64,000 nucleotides of DNA from NCBI RefSeq assembly GCF_029504695.1, contig NZ_JAQFIN010000015.1:1-64000 (forward strand). Reading direction: 5' to 3'. The notes beneath the pieces were generated by a model. That model was given only the letters and a program-made list of their open reading frames with translations. It did not search any database and was not told the origin of the DNA. Of the stretch, positions 15,552 to 24,075 are shown piece after piece. The position numbers were made by a program, and so were the translations under genes. The stretch comes from Parabacteroides sp. PF5-6 (GTDB lineage: Bacteria > Bacteroidota > Bacteroidia > Bacteroidales > Tannerellaceae). Position 1 is the stretch's first letter, and each line of letters starts with the position of its first letter.

Positions 15552-17915
15552 TTATTCCGTTCGCAGATGCCTGACCGGGTTTTCATTGGCCACTTGCCAG
15601 GCACGGAGGGTCACGCAGGTGATGATGCCGGCCAATACCATGACGGCACAGGAGGCAAAAAGGAAAAAGTCGAGCGGGATCTTGACCGCAAACTGTTGCA
15701 GCCATTGCGCACCGACGAGATAAGAGAGGGCAAAACCCATCAATAAGGCGGGGATGGCGATATAGACAATGCCTTTGGTGATGGTCGTCAAGACACTCAA
15801 CACCTGGGCGCCGACAATCTTACGGATCGCGATCTCTTTGCTTCGCCGGCTGATCTCATCCTGGGTGAAACCGATCAGACCCAAAGCAGTGATCAGTAAA
15901 AGGAAGAGAGAAGCGCCCAATATAGCGTTGCGGTATAAGAGCGCGTCCTGGTAATTCTGCGCCAACAAGACATCGTAATCGATAAAGAAAGCATTGGGTT
16001 TCTCCAATAATTCACGCATCATCACATTGATCTTTGTAACGACCGCTTCATCCGTATCATGCAGTTTCACCATCACCCGCTCCCAGGCGAACAGCCAGTT
16101 TTCTTCGCCCATATCCAACGGGAAGAAGGCAACCGGTGGATAGAGATCCTCCAATTCTTTCCCGTTCAAGGAAGAGATCTTGTAGTCGGACATGACGCCG
16201 ATCACCTGAATCGGCTTGTCTTTCCCGTTCAGCCCCGACAGAAAAGTTTTCCCTACCGGCGAATCTTTCCATCCCATCTGCTTGACAAACGATTCGTTGA
16301 CGATGGCACGGGTATATCCCTGGCTATTATCGCCTACATTCTCGCCTTGCAGGAGTTTGATTCCCATTGTCGCCAGGTAGTCGCTATCGGCTGCGATCCC
16401 CCGACAGGGGATAGTATGCGCATGATCATCGATATCCATCGCGCCCAAGCCTTCCAAGCCCCGGATCGGCAGCGTGGAAGCGACGGAAACGGAGGCCACT
16501 TCGGGCATTTGTTCGAGTTCCGCTTTCAACAGGGCCACCTTCGTACGGGGCACGCCCGAGATATTCTCCGAATAATAAAGGTTATGAGTTTGATAGCCCA
16601 TATCGACATGCAACAACAAGTCGTACTGCTTGACGATGATCACCAAGAGGGTCACCATAAAAGCAGCGCCGGTGAATTGCACAAAGAGCAACATCCGTTT
16701 CCAGGCACCTTTATGCGTGGCATAGGTCCGGAACAGGTTCGTCACCGGCACGGCCGAGAAGATCATCGCCGGGATCACCCCCGCCAGGAGCAATAAAACA
16801 ATCAATACCAGCCCGGCGACCCAAAGGTTGTGTATTGAGAAAATGGCGGAAAGCGGCGTTTGTATGATACTTTCGATCGACGACCGGAAAGCAAAGATGA
16901 TCAGCAAGGCAAAGACCATGGCGACCAACAGGATCGTGATCGTTTCGTAGAAGAAGATGCGGAAGATATGTTTGTCGGAAGCCCCATTGCATTTATGCAC
17001 CCCCACCGCTTTGGCACGCTGGGCCAAAGATGAAATCGAGATCAACACATAGTTCATCGCGGCAACAAAAAGCAATGAAAACGCCAGAATGCTCAGAATC
17101 ATCACCAGACGCCGCACATCGCTCAGCCCACTGTGAAGCTTCGTGACCGGATAGAGATAGAAATCGTGGAAATTCCCTTGGGCATTGGCCGCTTCCACAT
17201 CGATAAACTTCGGCAATACTTCCTGTATGCGCTTTTCCACCTGTGCCGGTGTGACGTCGGCGGCCAGTTTGATATAGCCGTAGAAAGGATCCGGGTTGTG
17301 CCAGCCCAGATGAGCGAAGGCTTTGGTATCCATCGGGATAAACGCGGAATAGAGCAGGTGGCTATTCTCCATATCGGCATAGACTCCGCCGACGGTCAGG
17401 CTCTCGCGGTTGCGGCTGACGGTCTGCCCGATCGGATTCTCGTCGCCGAAGAAACGTTTGGCCGTGGAACGGGATAGAAAGATCGTTGTCGGGAGTTGCA
17501 ACAAGGCCGGATCCCCTTCCAATAATGTGATACCGAACACCTCAAAGAAACGGCTGTCGGCAATCAACACTTTCTCCCGGAAAATCTTCTCGCCAATGTG
17601 CAAATAGATATGGCTTGCCTCGCTCATCGTGGTCGTTCCGGTTTCGATCTCCGGCAGTTCGGCTTGCAGGTCGCGCACCACCGGAGCATACAGGCGGGGA
17701 TTCTGCTCGATCTTCTTGCCGTCGCCCGCTGTTTTCCGAACCAACTGGTAGATCCGGTCGGCATCGGGATAAGCCGTATCGAAAGTCATCTCGAAAGCTA
17801 CTTTGGAAAAGAGAACCAGGGCAACCACCAGCCCCAGGGTCAATGAAACCACCTTGATCAGGTTATTCCCCCGCCCGTTCAGTAGGTTTTTAAGGGCATA
17901 AAAAAACTGTTTCAT
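15552..17915 (-). CDS. FtsX/MacB-type ABC permease, full length
   Basis: 787 residues from the ATG at 17915. An ATG at 17978 is upstream of the predicted sigma-54 transcript start (about 17938), so it is rejected. Two FtsX modules in tandem: helix (about 20-40), periplasmic domain, three helices (about 270-400), a further helix (about 425), second periplasmic domain, three C-terminal helices (about 665-775). Motifs SRRSKEIAIRKIVGAQVL and QRAKAVGVHKCNGASDK mark the family. No ATPase gene is adjacent, so it must borrow one, perhaps that at 6735. Cargo unknown. Confidence 0.88.
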   Translation of the reverse strand: MKQFFYALKNLLNGRGNNLIKVVSLTLGLVVALVLFSKVAFEMTFDTAYPDADRIYQLVRKTAGDGKKIEQNPRLYAPVVRDLQAELPEIETGTTTMSEASHIYLHIGEKIFREKVLIADSRFFEVFGITLLEGDPALLQLPTTIFLSRSTAKRFFGDENPIGQTVSRNRESLTVGGVYADMENSHLLYSAFIPMDTKAFAHLGWHNPDPFYGYIKLAADVTPAQVEKRIQEVLPKFIDVEAANAQGNFHDFYLYPVTKLHSGLSDVRRLVMILSILAFSLLFVAAMNYVLISISSLAQRAKAVGVHKCNGASDKHIFRIFFYETITILLVAMVFALLIIFAFRSSIESIIQTPLSAIFSIHNLWVAGLVLIVLLLLAGVIPAMIFSAVPVTNLFRTYATHKGAWKRMLLFVQFTGAAFMVTLLVIIVKQYDLLLHVDMGYQTHNLYYSENISGVPRTKVALLKAELEQMPEVASVSVASTLPIRGLEGLGAMDIDDHAHTIPCRGIAADSDYLATMGIKLLQGENVGDNSQGYTRAIVNESFVKQMGWKDSPVGKTFLSGLNGKDKPIQVIGVMSDYKISSLNGKELEDLYPPVAFFPLDMGEENWLFAWERVMVKLHDTDEAVVTKINVMMRELLEKPNAFFIDYDVLLAQNYQDALLYRNAILGASLFLLLITALGLIGFTQDEISRRSKEIAIRKIVGAQVLSVLTTITKGIVYIAIPALLMGFALSYLVGAQWLQQFAVKIPLDFFLFASCAVMVLAGIITCVTLRAWQVANENPVRHLRTE

Positions 17916-17946
17916 AACGTACGTACATTTGTGTTCACCCATTGAA

Positions 17947-17963
17947 TAGCAAAAGACATGCCA
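17947..17963 (-). promoter_or_regulatory. Sigma-54 promoter of FtsX-type permease gene
   Basis: Minus-strand TGGCATGTCTTTTGCTA fits TGGCAYR-N4-TTGCW fully. Predicted start near 17938, giving a leader of about 22 nt to the ATG at 17915. Confidence 0.87.
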
Positions 17964-18019
17964 AAACGAATAACACATTCACTACAAACAGATTAACAAA
18001 CACGCACGCTTACCCCTTA

Positions 18020-18057
18020 TGTCAAATTATTGGACATCATTGTCCAATAGTTTGACA
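18020..18057. promoter_or_regulatory. Double activator palindrome upstream of sigma-54 promoter
   Basis: Arms 18021-18036 and 18041-18056 are inverted copies (15 of 16 bases) with a 4-nt centre. Each arm with its flank also reads TGTC-N9-GACA, so it can hold two side-by-side sites. It lies about 85-120 bp upstream of the predicted start, the usual range for sigma-54 enhancers. Confidence 0.75.
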
Positions 18058-18143
18058 CTGCCGAAGCCTCTTTCCGGCTCGCTTTTCTCCATGCCTTGTG
18101 CATTACAGACACTTTTTTGAGGGATAAGAAGGAGTGGTAAGAA

Positions 18144-18629
18144 TCAGAGGGTTAGATCGGCGACGATGGCTTTTACTTCCCGGATCAGATCGGTGGGAGA
18201 GAGGCAGAGTTGCAAGCCGCGCTGGCCGGCGCTGACATAGATCTGCTCGAAGAGCTCCGCCGTTTCGTGGATGTAGGTCGGGAAGGACTTTTTCATGCCG
18301 ATCGGCGAACAGGCGCCCCGGATATAGCCGGTCAATGGCAGGAGTTCTTTCATGGGGATCAGGTCGCACTTCTTGTTGGCGGAGACTTTCGCTGCCTTTT
18401 TCAGGTCGAGTTCATCGGCACCGGGGATGATACAGACGAAATAGCCGCTCTTATCGCCCTGCAGGAGCAGGGTCTTGAAGACTTGCTCGACGTCTTCGCC
18501 CAGTTGTGCGGCGACGTGGGTGGCGCTGAGATCGCTCTCGTCGACTTCGTAGGGGACGAGGGAGTATGGGATTTTCGCCTGGTCGAGGAGGCGGGCGGCG
18601 TTTGTTTTTTGGATTTTTTCTTTTGTCAT
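18144..18629 (-). CDS. ybaK: Cys-tRNA(Pro)/Cys-tRNA(Cys) deacylase YbaK
   Basis: 161 residues of the YbaK/EbsC family. It contains the catalytic Lys in KAAKVSANKKCDL and the loop RGACSPIGMKKSFPTYI that closes the active site. The cytosolic enzyme clears tRNA(Pro) mischarged with cysteine. Length is typical. The leader is made wholly of 9-bp repeat hairpins shared with the end of tex upstream, so a common transcript with tex is possible. Confidence 0.92.
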   Translation of the reverse strand: MTKEKIQKTNAARLLDQAKIPYSLVPYEVDESDLSATHVAAQLGEDVEQVFKTLLLQGDKSGYFVCIIPGADELDLKKAAKVSANKKCDLIPMKELLPLTGYIRGACSPIGMKKSFPTYIHETAELFEQIYVSAGQRGLQLCLSPTDLIREVKAIVADLTL

Positions 18630-18638
18630 GTTTTTTTA

Positions 18639-18756
18639 AAGGGGATTAAGGGGGATAAGGGGATTAAGGGGTACAAGGGGTTTAAGGGGGGGGAGCTTTC
18701 CTTAAGCCCATTAAGCCCCTTGTACCCCTTAATCCCCTTAAATCCCTTAAACCCCT
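18639..18756. repeat. Inverted arrays of 9-bp repeats
   Basis: Left arm: six 9-bp units of AAGGGGATT type (about 18639-18692). Right arm: six units of TTAAGCCCC/TTAATCCCC type (about 18702-18756). Together they can form a very long G/C-rich hairpin. The last unit of the right arm includes the stop codon of tex. The same word family recurs at about 52298-52365. Confidence 0.9.
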
Positions 18757-20876
18757 TTCATCGAAAGCTGCACCCGCTTCCTTGCCAGATCAACACTCAA
18801 CACCTTCACCCGCACATGCTGATGAATAGAAACCACCTGCGTCGGGTCCGTGATAAACCGGTCGGCCAGTTCGGAGATATGCACCAATCCGTTCTCTTTG
18901 ATGCCAACATCGACGAAGCAACCGAAATTCGTCATATTCGTTACGATCCCGGGAAGGATCATTCCTTCGCGCAGGTCTTCTATTGTTTTGATCGTCGGGT
19001 CGAAAGCGAAGACCTGAATTGCCTGACGCGGGTCACGCCCGGGTTTATCCAGTTCGTCCATGATATCCCGAAGGGTAGGCATACCGACCTTATCGGTCGT
19101 ATACTCCTCCAGCCGGAGCTTTTTCTTGAGTTCTTTGTTGGCGATCAGTTCGGCAACGGAGCAGTTCAGGTCCTTGGCCATCCGTTCGACGACGGGATAG
19201 CTCTCGGGATGTACCGCCGAATTGTCCAAGGGGTTCTTCCCGTCGGAGATCCGCAGGAAGCCGGCGCTCTGTTCGAACGCCTTCTCGCCCATACGCGGCA
19301 CTTTCAACAGCTCACGACGGGTAGTAAAAGGGCCATTCTCCGTCCGGTAGTTGACGATGTTCTGTGCCAAAGCCGGCCCCAGGCCGGAGACATAGGTTAA
19401 GAGGTGTTTGCTGGCGGTATTCACGTTCACGCCCACGAGATTCACGCAGCTTTCGACCGTCAGGTCCAGGCTCTTCTTCAAAGCCGTCTGGTCGACATCG
19501 TGCTGATACTGCCCCACACCGATACTTTTCGCGTCGATCTTCACCAGTTCAGCCAGCGGGTCCATCAGGCGACGGCCGATGCTGACCGCGCCGCGCACCG
19601 TCACATCGTATTGCGGAAACTCTTCACGCGCAATCTTCGAAGCAGAATAGATCGATGCGCCATTCTCACTGACCACAAACACCTGTACCTTGCGGTCGTA
19701 GCGGATGCCGGTGATAAACTGCTCCGTCTCCCGGCTGGCCGTGCCATTACCGATCGCTATCGCTTGAATATCGTAGGTCTCTACCAGGTGAGCCACCTTG
19801 ACACCGGCTTTGTTGCGCTCGTTCTGCGGCGGATGCGGGTAGATCGTTTCATTGTGTAAGAGATTGCCCTGGGCATCCAGGCAGACCAACTTACAGCCTG
19901 TGCGGTAACCGGGATCGACGCCCAATACCCGCTTCTGTCCCAGGGGTGGAGCCAGAAGCAACTGGCGCAGGTTCTCGGCAAATACCCGGATCGCTTCTTC
20001 ATCGGCCTTGGCCTTGCTCAGGTTGGCAAATTCGGTCTCGATAGAAGGTTTCAGCAACCGCTTGAAGGCATCGTCGACTGCTTCTTCCACCTGTTCGGAA
20101 GAGGCGCCACGGCCCTTCACAAACCGTTTCCGGAGGCGTTCCAGGCTCGATTCTGTATCCGGCGAGATGGTTACGCGCAGGAATCCTTCCGCTTCGCCCC
20201 GGCGCAAGGCCAACAGACGATGCGAAGAGGTGCGCTTCAAGGGCTCACTGAAATCAAAATAGTCCTGATACTTCGCGCCTTCCGTCTCTTTTCCCTTGAC
20301 AACCTTGGAAGAGATCACTGCCGTATGGGTAAACGCGTTACGCACGGCATGACGGGCGCCTTCGTTCTCATTCACCCACTCGGCCATGATATCACGGGCG
20401 CCCTGCAGGGCGTCCGCGGCATCCTTCACCTCACCCCGGACAAAGGCAAAAGCGCGAGTCTCCGGATCCGGTTCGTTTTGCAACATCAGGATTTTCGCCA
20501 GCGGCTCGAGCCCTTTCTTGCGGGCGATCTCGGCACGGGTGACACGCTTGGGTTTGAATGGCAGGTAGATGTCTTCGATCTCCGTACTGTCCCAGGAGTC
20601 TTCGATTCGTTTCCGGAGCTCGGGCGTCAGTTTTTCCTGCTCTTCGATCGATTTCAGGATGGTTTCTTTGCGTTTGACTAGTTCGGTCAGTTTATCCAGC
20701 TGGTCTTTGATCCCACCGATCTGCACTTCGTCCAGTCCGCCGGTCACCTCTTTTCGGTAACGGCTGATAAAAGGGATGGTGGCTCCTTCCTGCAAAAGGG
20801 CGACGGTCTTTTCCACCTGTCGGGAAGGGATATTGAGAGCGCTTGAAATAAGATTATAGATAATTGAGGTCATCAT
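18747..20876 (-). CDS. tex: Tex-family RNA-binding transcription accessory protein
   Basis: 709 residues. N-terminal helical region with IPFISRYRKEVTGGLDE (about 35-50), a YqgF/RNase H-like domain (about 320-460; LGVDPGYRTGCKLVCLD), helix-hairpin-helix domain (about 490-560; VNVNTASKHLLTYVSGLGPALAQNIV) and a C-terminal S1 domain (about 640-709; GMILPGIVTNMTNFGCFVDVG). Tex binds nucleic acid and affects transcription and toxin expression in other bacteria. Tandem ATGs exist at 20876 and 20873. A TATCTTTG -7 box lies at 20900-20907. The stop lies within the repeat array described above. Confidence 0.93.
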   Translation of the reverse strand: MMTSIIYNLISSALNIPSRQVEKTVALLQEGATIPFISRYRKEVTGGLDEVQIGGIKDQLDKLTELVKRKETILKSIEEQEKLTPELRKRIEDSWDSTEIEDIYLPFKPKRVTRAEIARKKGLEPLAKILMLQNEPDPETRAFAFVRGEVKDAADALQGARDIMAEWVNENEGARHAVRNAFTHTAVISSKVVKGKETEGAKYQDYFDFSEPLKRTSSHRLLALRRGEAEGFLRVTISPDTESSLERLRKRFVKGRGASSEQVEEAVDDAFKRLLKPSIETEFANLSKAKADEEAIRVFAENLRQLLLAPPLGQKRVLGVDPGYRTGCKLVCLDAQGNLLHNETIYPHPPQNERNKAGVKVAHLVETYDIQAIAIGNGTASRETEQFITGIRYDRKVQVFVVSENGASIYSASKIAREEFPQYDVTVRGAVSIGRRLMDPLAELVKIDAKSIGVGQYQHDVDQTALKKSLDLTVESCVNLVGVNVNTASKHLLTYVSGLGPALAQNIVNYRTENGPFTTRRELLKVPRMGEKAFEQSAGFLRISDGKNPLDNSAVHPESYPVVERMAKDLNCSVAELIANKELKKKLRLEEYTTDKVGMPTLRDIMDELDKPGRDPRQAIQVFAFDPTIKTIEDLREGMILPGIVTNMTNFGCFVDVGIKENGLVHISELADRFITDPTQVVSIHQHVRVKVLSVDLARKRVQLSMKGV

Positions 20877-20899
20877 GATTTACACGTTAGATTGGAGGG

Positions 20900-20907
20900 C
20901 AAAGATA
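20900..20907 (-). promoter_or_regulatory. -7 promoter box of tex
   Basis: TATCTTTG on the minus strand, 24 bp upstream of the start. No -33 TTTG at the right distance. Confidence 0.5.
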
Positions 20908-20950
20908 ATTCTTTGAACCTGTATTATTCATCTCCGCACCCCCTTTTTTC

Positions 20951-21038
20951 AAACTACCGGTAGTTTGCGCACCAACTACTAATATTTTGTTGACGAACTA
21001 CCGGTAGTTTGTCGACAAACTACCGGTAGTTTTCGAGG
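20951..21038. repeat. Array of four 22-bp palindromic repeats (array B)
   Basis: Centres repeat every 22 bp: AAACTACCGGTAGTTT at 20951-20966, a decayed copy at 20973-20988 (AACTACTAATATTTT), then intact ones from 20995 and 21017. The core ACTACCGGTAGT is a perfect palindrome. It fills the gap between the ABC fusion gene (stop 21059) and the tex promoter. Sequence is unrelated to arrays A and C, geometry identical. Confidence 0.93.
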
Positions 21039-21058
21039 AAGGTGTTGGTTCTTCACTT

Positions 21059-22441
21059 TCAGCGGGTTGCAAGATTGGCATTTAGAGTAACCACCGTATC
21101 GGCCAGGGAGGAGAGTTCGTCGGCCTGATGGGAGGTAAACAATACGGTTTGCTGCGTTTCTTCCTGCCGTTGGCGGAGATAAATGATCAGCCGTTGGCAA
21201 AGCGGGCGGTCGAGTCCCTTGAACGGTTCGTCCATAAACAGGAAAGGGGAGGGGTAGGCCAATGCCCGGGCGATAGCGACCCGTTGCTGCTGGCCGTAAC
21301 TCAGTTGCGCAGGCAAACTCGAAGCATAATCGTGCAATTCGACATGCCGAAGGAAGATGTCAGCCTTCGCTTCGGCCTCTTCCCGGGAATAATAGGGGGC
21401 GATAACCAGGGAAATATTCTCCCGGACCGTCAGGTGCGACAACAAAAGAGGTTCCTGAAAGACCGATGCCACCCCTTCGGAGCGGTCGATGGTCAACGTG
21501 CCTTCGACCGGCAGCAAGGTGCCGTTCAATAGATTCAATAACGTGGTCTTTCCTGTGCCCGAAGGGGCGGAGATACCGTAGATTTTCCCGGCGTCAAAGC
21601 GATAGGTAAAGCCGGCGACGCCATAGGGGTAGGAGAGGTGATCGGCTTCGATGGGAAGACCGTTTGTGACTTTCATCTCTTCCGCCGGATGTTTCGCCGG
21701 CCGGTAAGCCACCCGGATCTCCCGCTTCGACAACCACTGAATGCCTTTGTCCGACAGGTAACTGATCACGACAGCGATCAGCGTCCAGGCCAATAATCCG
21801 GGCACATCGATAAAGCTTTGCGCCCATTTCATCTCGCTGCCGATGCCGGTGGCGCACTGTGCCAATACCTCGCCCATGATGATCGCCCGCCAACCGAACC
21901 CGGCAGCAGAAGCGACCCCGCTGAACAGAAAGGGTTTCAACTGCGGATAAACAATCTGGGTAAACCGGTTGCGACGACTCAGGCGAAACTGCCGGCCGGC
22001 CATGCGCAAACCGGGGTCCAGGCTTTGGAAGCCCCGGGTCAGGTTCTCTGTCAAGAGGGGAAACATGGTTAGGAAACCAATCAACAATGGAATGCCTTCG
22101 GTATGCAGAAAGATCAACGCAAGCAAGATAAAAGAGACCACAGGGATCGAGCGCATCAGGATAAACAACGGACGAAACAATTCGTAAAGCCATTCCCAGC
22201 GGGCAAAGACACCGGCAAAGAGAAGCGCCAGCGATAAAGACAAACCCATACCCGCCAGCCCGCGCAAGACCGTAGTGCCTACCGAGAGATAAAAAGAAGC
22301 GGAGCAAACCAGCTCGATCAGCGTCGTCAACAAACGGGGCAGCGAAGGGAAGATCTCGGGTTGAGCGACAAAGACTGCCGTCAACTGCCACACCAGAAGC
22401 AGGGTTGCTATCGATAGAAATACAGTCAGTCTCTTTCCCAT
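21059..22441 (-). CDS. ABC importer permease-ATPase fusion (SsuBC/TauBC-like)
   Basis: 460 residues that join two proteins normally separate. Residues 1-250 are a BPD-type permease with about six helices and the EAA-like loop (GRQFRLSRRNRFTQIVYPQLKP). Residues about 265-460 are a short ATPase: Walker A APSGTGKTT, signature LSYGQQQRVAIARAL, Walker B FLFMDEPFKG and H-loop TSHQ. The family takes up sulfonates, nitrate, bicarbonate or thiamine precursors. The binding lipoprotein gene ends 6 bp upstream. The ATPase part lacks the usual long C-terminus. Substrate unknown. Confidence 0.88.
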   Translation of the reverse strand: MGKRLTVFLSIATLLLVWQLTAVFVAQPEIFPSLPRLLTTLIELVCSASFYLSVGTTVLRGLAGMGLSLSLALLFAGVFARWEWLYELFRPLFILMRSIPVVSFILLALIFLHTEGIPLLIGFLTMFPLLTENLTRGFQSLDPGLRMAGRQFRLSRRNRFTQIVYPQLKPFLFSGVASAAGFGWRAIIMGEVLAQCATGIGSEMKWAQSFIDVPGLLAWTLIAVVISYLSDKGIQWLSKREIRVAYRPAKHPAEEMKVTNGLPIEADHLSYPYGVAGFTYRFDAGKIYGISAPSGTGKTTLLNLLNGTLLPVEGTLTIDRSEGVASVFQEPLLLSHLTVRENISLVIAPYYSREEAEAKADIFLRHVELHDYASSLPAQLSYGQQQRVAIARALAYPSPFLFMDEPFKGLDRPLCQRLIIYLRQRQEETQQTVLFTSHQADELSSLADTVVTLNANLATR

Positions 22442-22447
22442 ATCCGA

Positions 22448-23338
22448 TCAATTATAAAAAGAGTGATCCGGAAGGCGGCCACCGATGGCGCGCGGTTCGT
22501 ACCGGTTGATGATCTCCAGGAAAGAACGGATCTCCGTATGCGCCTCTGTGGCGGTCAGATACATGATCCGGGACCGTTTTATGCCTTCTGTGCTCAGGAG
22601 CCCTTCGGGGAAGATCCGGTGTTTTTCTAAAAGGGCAATCACCTCTTCCGGCTGTTCTTCGGCATAGCGACAGGCTTTTTTCAACAGCCGGTTCAACGCT
22701 TCCTTTTCTCCGGATAAAGACTGGCTGAACAGAATCGCCGTCTCGGCAAATCCGGGAGAGGTCGCGGTCGGGTTATTCAGATCGGCCAGTATGCGGATGG
22801 AAGAGTCGCGCTGCATCACCATACTAACAAAAGGCTCACCCAGGACGGAGGCTTCCACCTTGCCGGCCAACAGACCACGAACGACTTCGGAGGCAGTGCC
22901 CAACGTATAGTTCAAAGTGTACGGGAGTTCATTCTTCTCGATATGGTAGCGCGTGAGGATATCCGGGGTTGTTCCGCTTCCGAACACATACATCTGCCGG
23001 GCATCTGCCCTTCCGACCCAATAGAGATTGCCCCAGATCGGGCAACCGGCCAGGCGGTAAGGCAATCCTTTGTTGTATAGGTTTGCCGCGTTGATCATAG
23101 GCAATACGGCCATATCTGTTTCCCCTTTGATCAGGGCGGCGACGACCTGATCCGGTGAGTCCGCCACGCGAACATTGATTTTCTTCCCGTCAACAACAGG
23201 CGGATTCCCCATCCACTGGGCTAAAGCAATCGCGGAAGGGCCGCGCAAAGCCAGTACCTGTATTTCTTCGGCGTTCTTTTTTGAGCTTTGGCAACCCAAC
23301 AGGCAAAGACATAGAATAAAAGCGATAATCCTTTTCAT
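22448..23338 (-). CDS. ABC importer substrate-binding lipoprotein
   Basis: 296 residues. The signal MKRIIAFILCLCLLGC ends in the lipobox LLGC. The mature part fits the SsuA/NMT1/THI5 group of type II binding proteins (LALRGPSAIALAQWMGN..., VAALIKGETDMAVLPMINAANLYNKG, GLLAGKVEASVLGEPFVS). First gene of a two-gene importer operon with the fusion protein. A TATCTTTG box at 23346-23353 lies just upstream, so the leader is almost absent. Ligand unknown; no thiamine or sulfur genes are adjacent. Confidence 0.85.
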   Translation of the reverse strand: MKRIIAFILCLCLLGCQSSKKNAEEIQVLALRGPSAIALAQWMGNPPVVDGKKINVRVADSPDQVVAALIKGETDMAVLPMINAANLYNKGLPYRLAGCPIWGNLYWVGRADARQMYVFGSGTTPDILTRYHIEKNELPYTLNYTLGTASEVVRGLLAGKVEASVLGEPFVSMVMQRDSSIRILADLNNPTATSPGFAETAILFSQSLSGEKEALNRLLKKACRYAEEQPEEVIALLEKHRIFPEGLLSTEGIKRSRIMYLTATEAHTEIRSFLEIINRYEPRAIGGRLPDHSFYN

Positions 23339-23345
23339 TGTAATG

Positions 23346-23353
23346 CAAAGATA
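23346..23353 (-). promoter_or_regulatory. -7 promoter box of ABC importer operon
   Basis: TATCTTTG on the minus strand, 8 bp before the start codon of the binding lipoprotein. No clear -33 element. Confidence 0.5.
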
Positions 23354-23421
23354 CGGTTTTTCTTTTGTATCCTATTGGGGATTTTTATGATCTTGCTCTC
23401 GCTTAAATCAATAATAATCTG

Positions 23422-23429
23422 TAAATTTG
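23422..23429 (+). promoter_or_regulatory. -7 promoter box of DUF4290-murA operon
   Basis: TAAATTTG, 22 bp before the DUF4290 start. A -33 TTTG is not evident. Confidence 0.5.
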
Positions 23430-23451
23430 CCGACTAAATATCTTTAAAGGA

Positions 23452-24075
23452 ATGAAATATAACACGGAAGAAAAGAAATTGGTCATGCCCGAGTATGGAC
23501 GTAACATTCAGAACATGGTAGACTACTGCCTGGCCATCGAAGATCGCGAAGAACGTACACGCTGTGCCAATACAATTATAAATATTATGGGGAATATGTT
23601 CCCGCACCTGCGCGATGTGAACGACTTCAAGCATATCCTGTGGGATCATCTGGCCATCATGGCCGATTTCAAGCTCGATATCGACTATCCCTACGAGATC
23701 ATCAAAAAAGAAGATCTGCACAGCCGGCCGCCCCGGATTCCCTATAACAACTCCCGCATCCGCTACAAACATTACGGCAGAACCCTCGAACTGATGATTC
23801 AGAAGGCAACTGAACTGGAAGAAGGCGGCAGTGAACGGAACCAACTGATCAACCTGTTGGCCAATCACATGAAGAAATCGTTCCTGACCTGGAACAAAGA
23901 ATCGGTCGACGACCGGAAGATCTTTAAAGACCTCGACGAACTGTCGGAAGGCGCCATTGTATTGGACGAAGAGAGTCACAAGCTGACGGAAAGCCGGGAT
24001 ATCTTAGCCCGCAACAATACAACGAACAACAACAATAACAACAACAAGAAAAACTATTCACGTAAAGGGCGATGA
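23452..24075 (+). CDS. DUF4290 protein
   Basis: 207 residues; a Bacteroidetes family of unknown function that regularly precedes murA. The body is rich in charged helices (YGRNIQNMVDYCLAIEDREERTRCANTIINIMGNMFPHL). The C-terminus is a low-complexity Asn tract (about 191-200) followed by a basic tail. The stop overlaps the murA start (ATGA at 24072-24075), so the genes are coupled. Possible link to peptidoglycan synthesis by context only. Confidence 0.88.
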   Translation: MKYNTEEKKLVMPEYGRNIQNMVDYCLAIEDREERTRCANTIINIMGNMFPHLRDVNDFKHILWDHLAIMADFKLDIDYPYEIIKKEDLHSRPPRIPYNNSRIRYKHYGRTLELMIQKATELEEGGSERNQLINLLANHMKKSFLTWNKESVDDRKIFKDLDELSEGAIVLDEESHKLTESRDILARNNTTNNNNNNNKKNYSRKGR

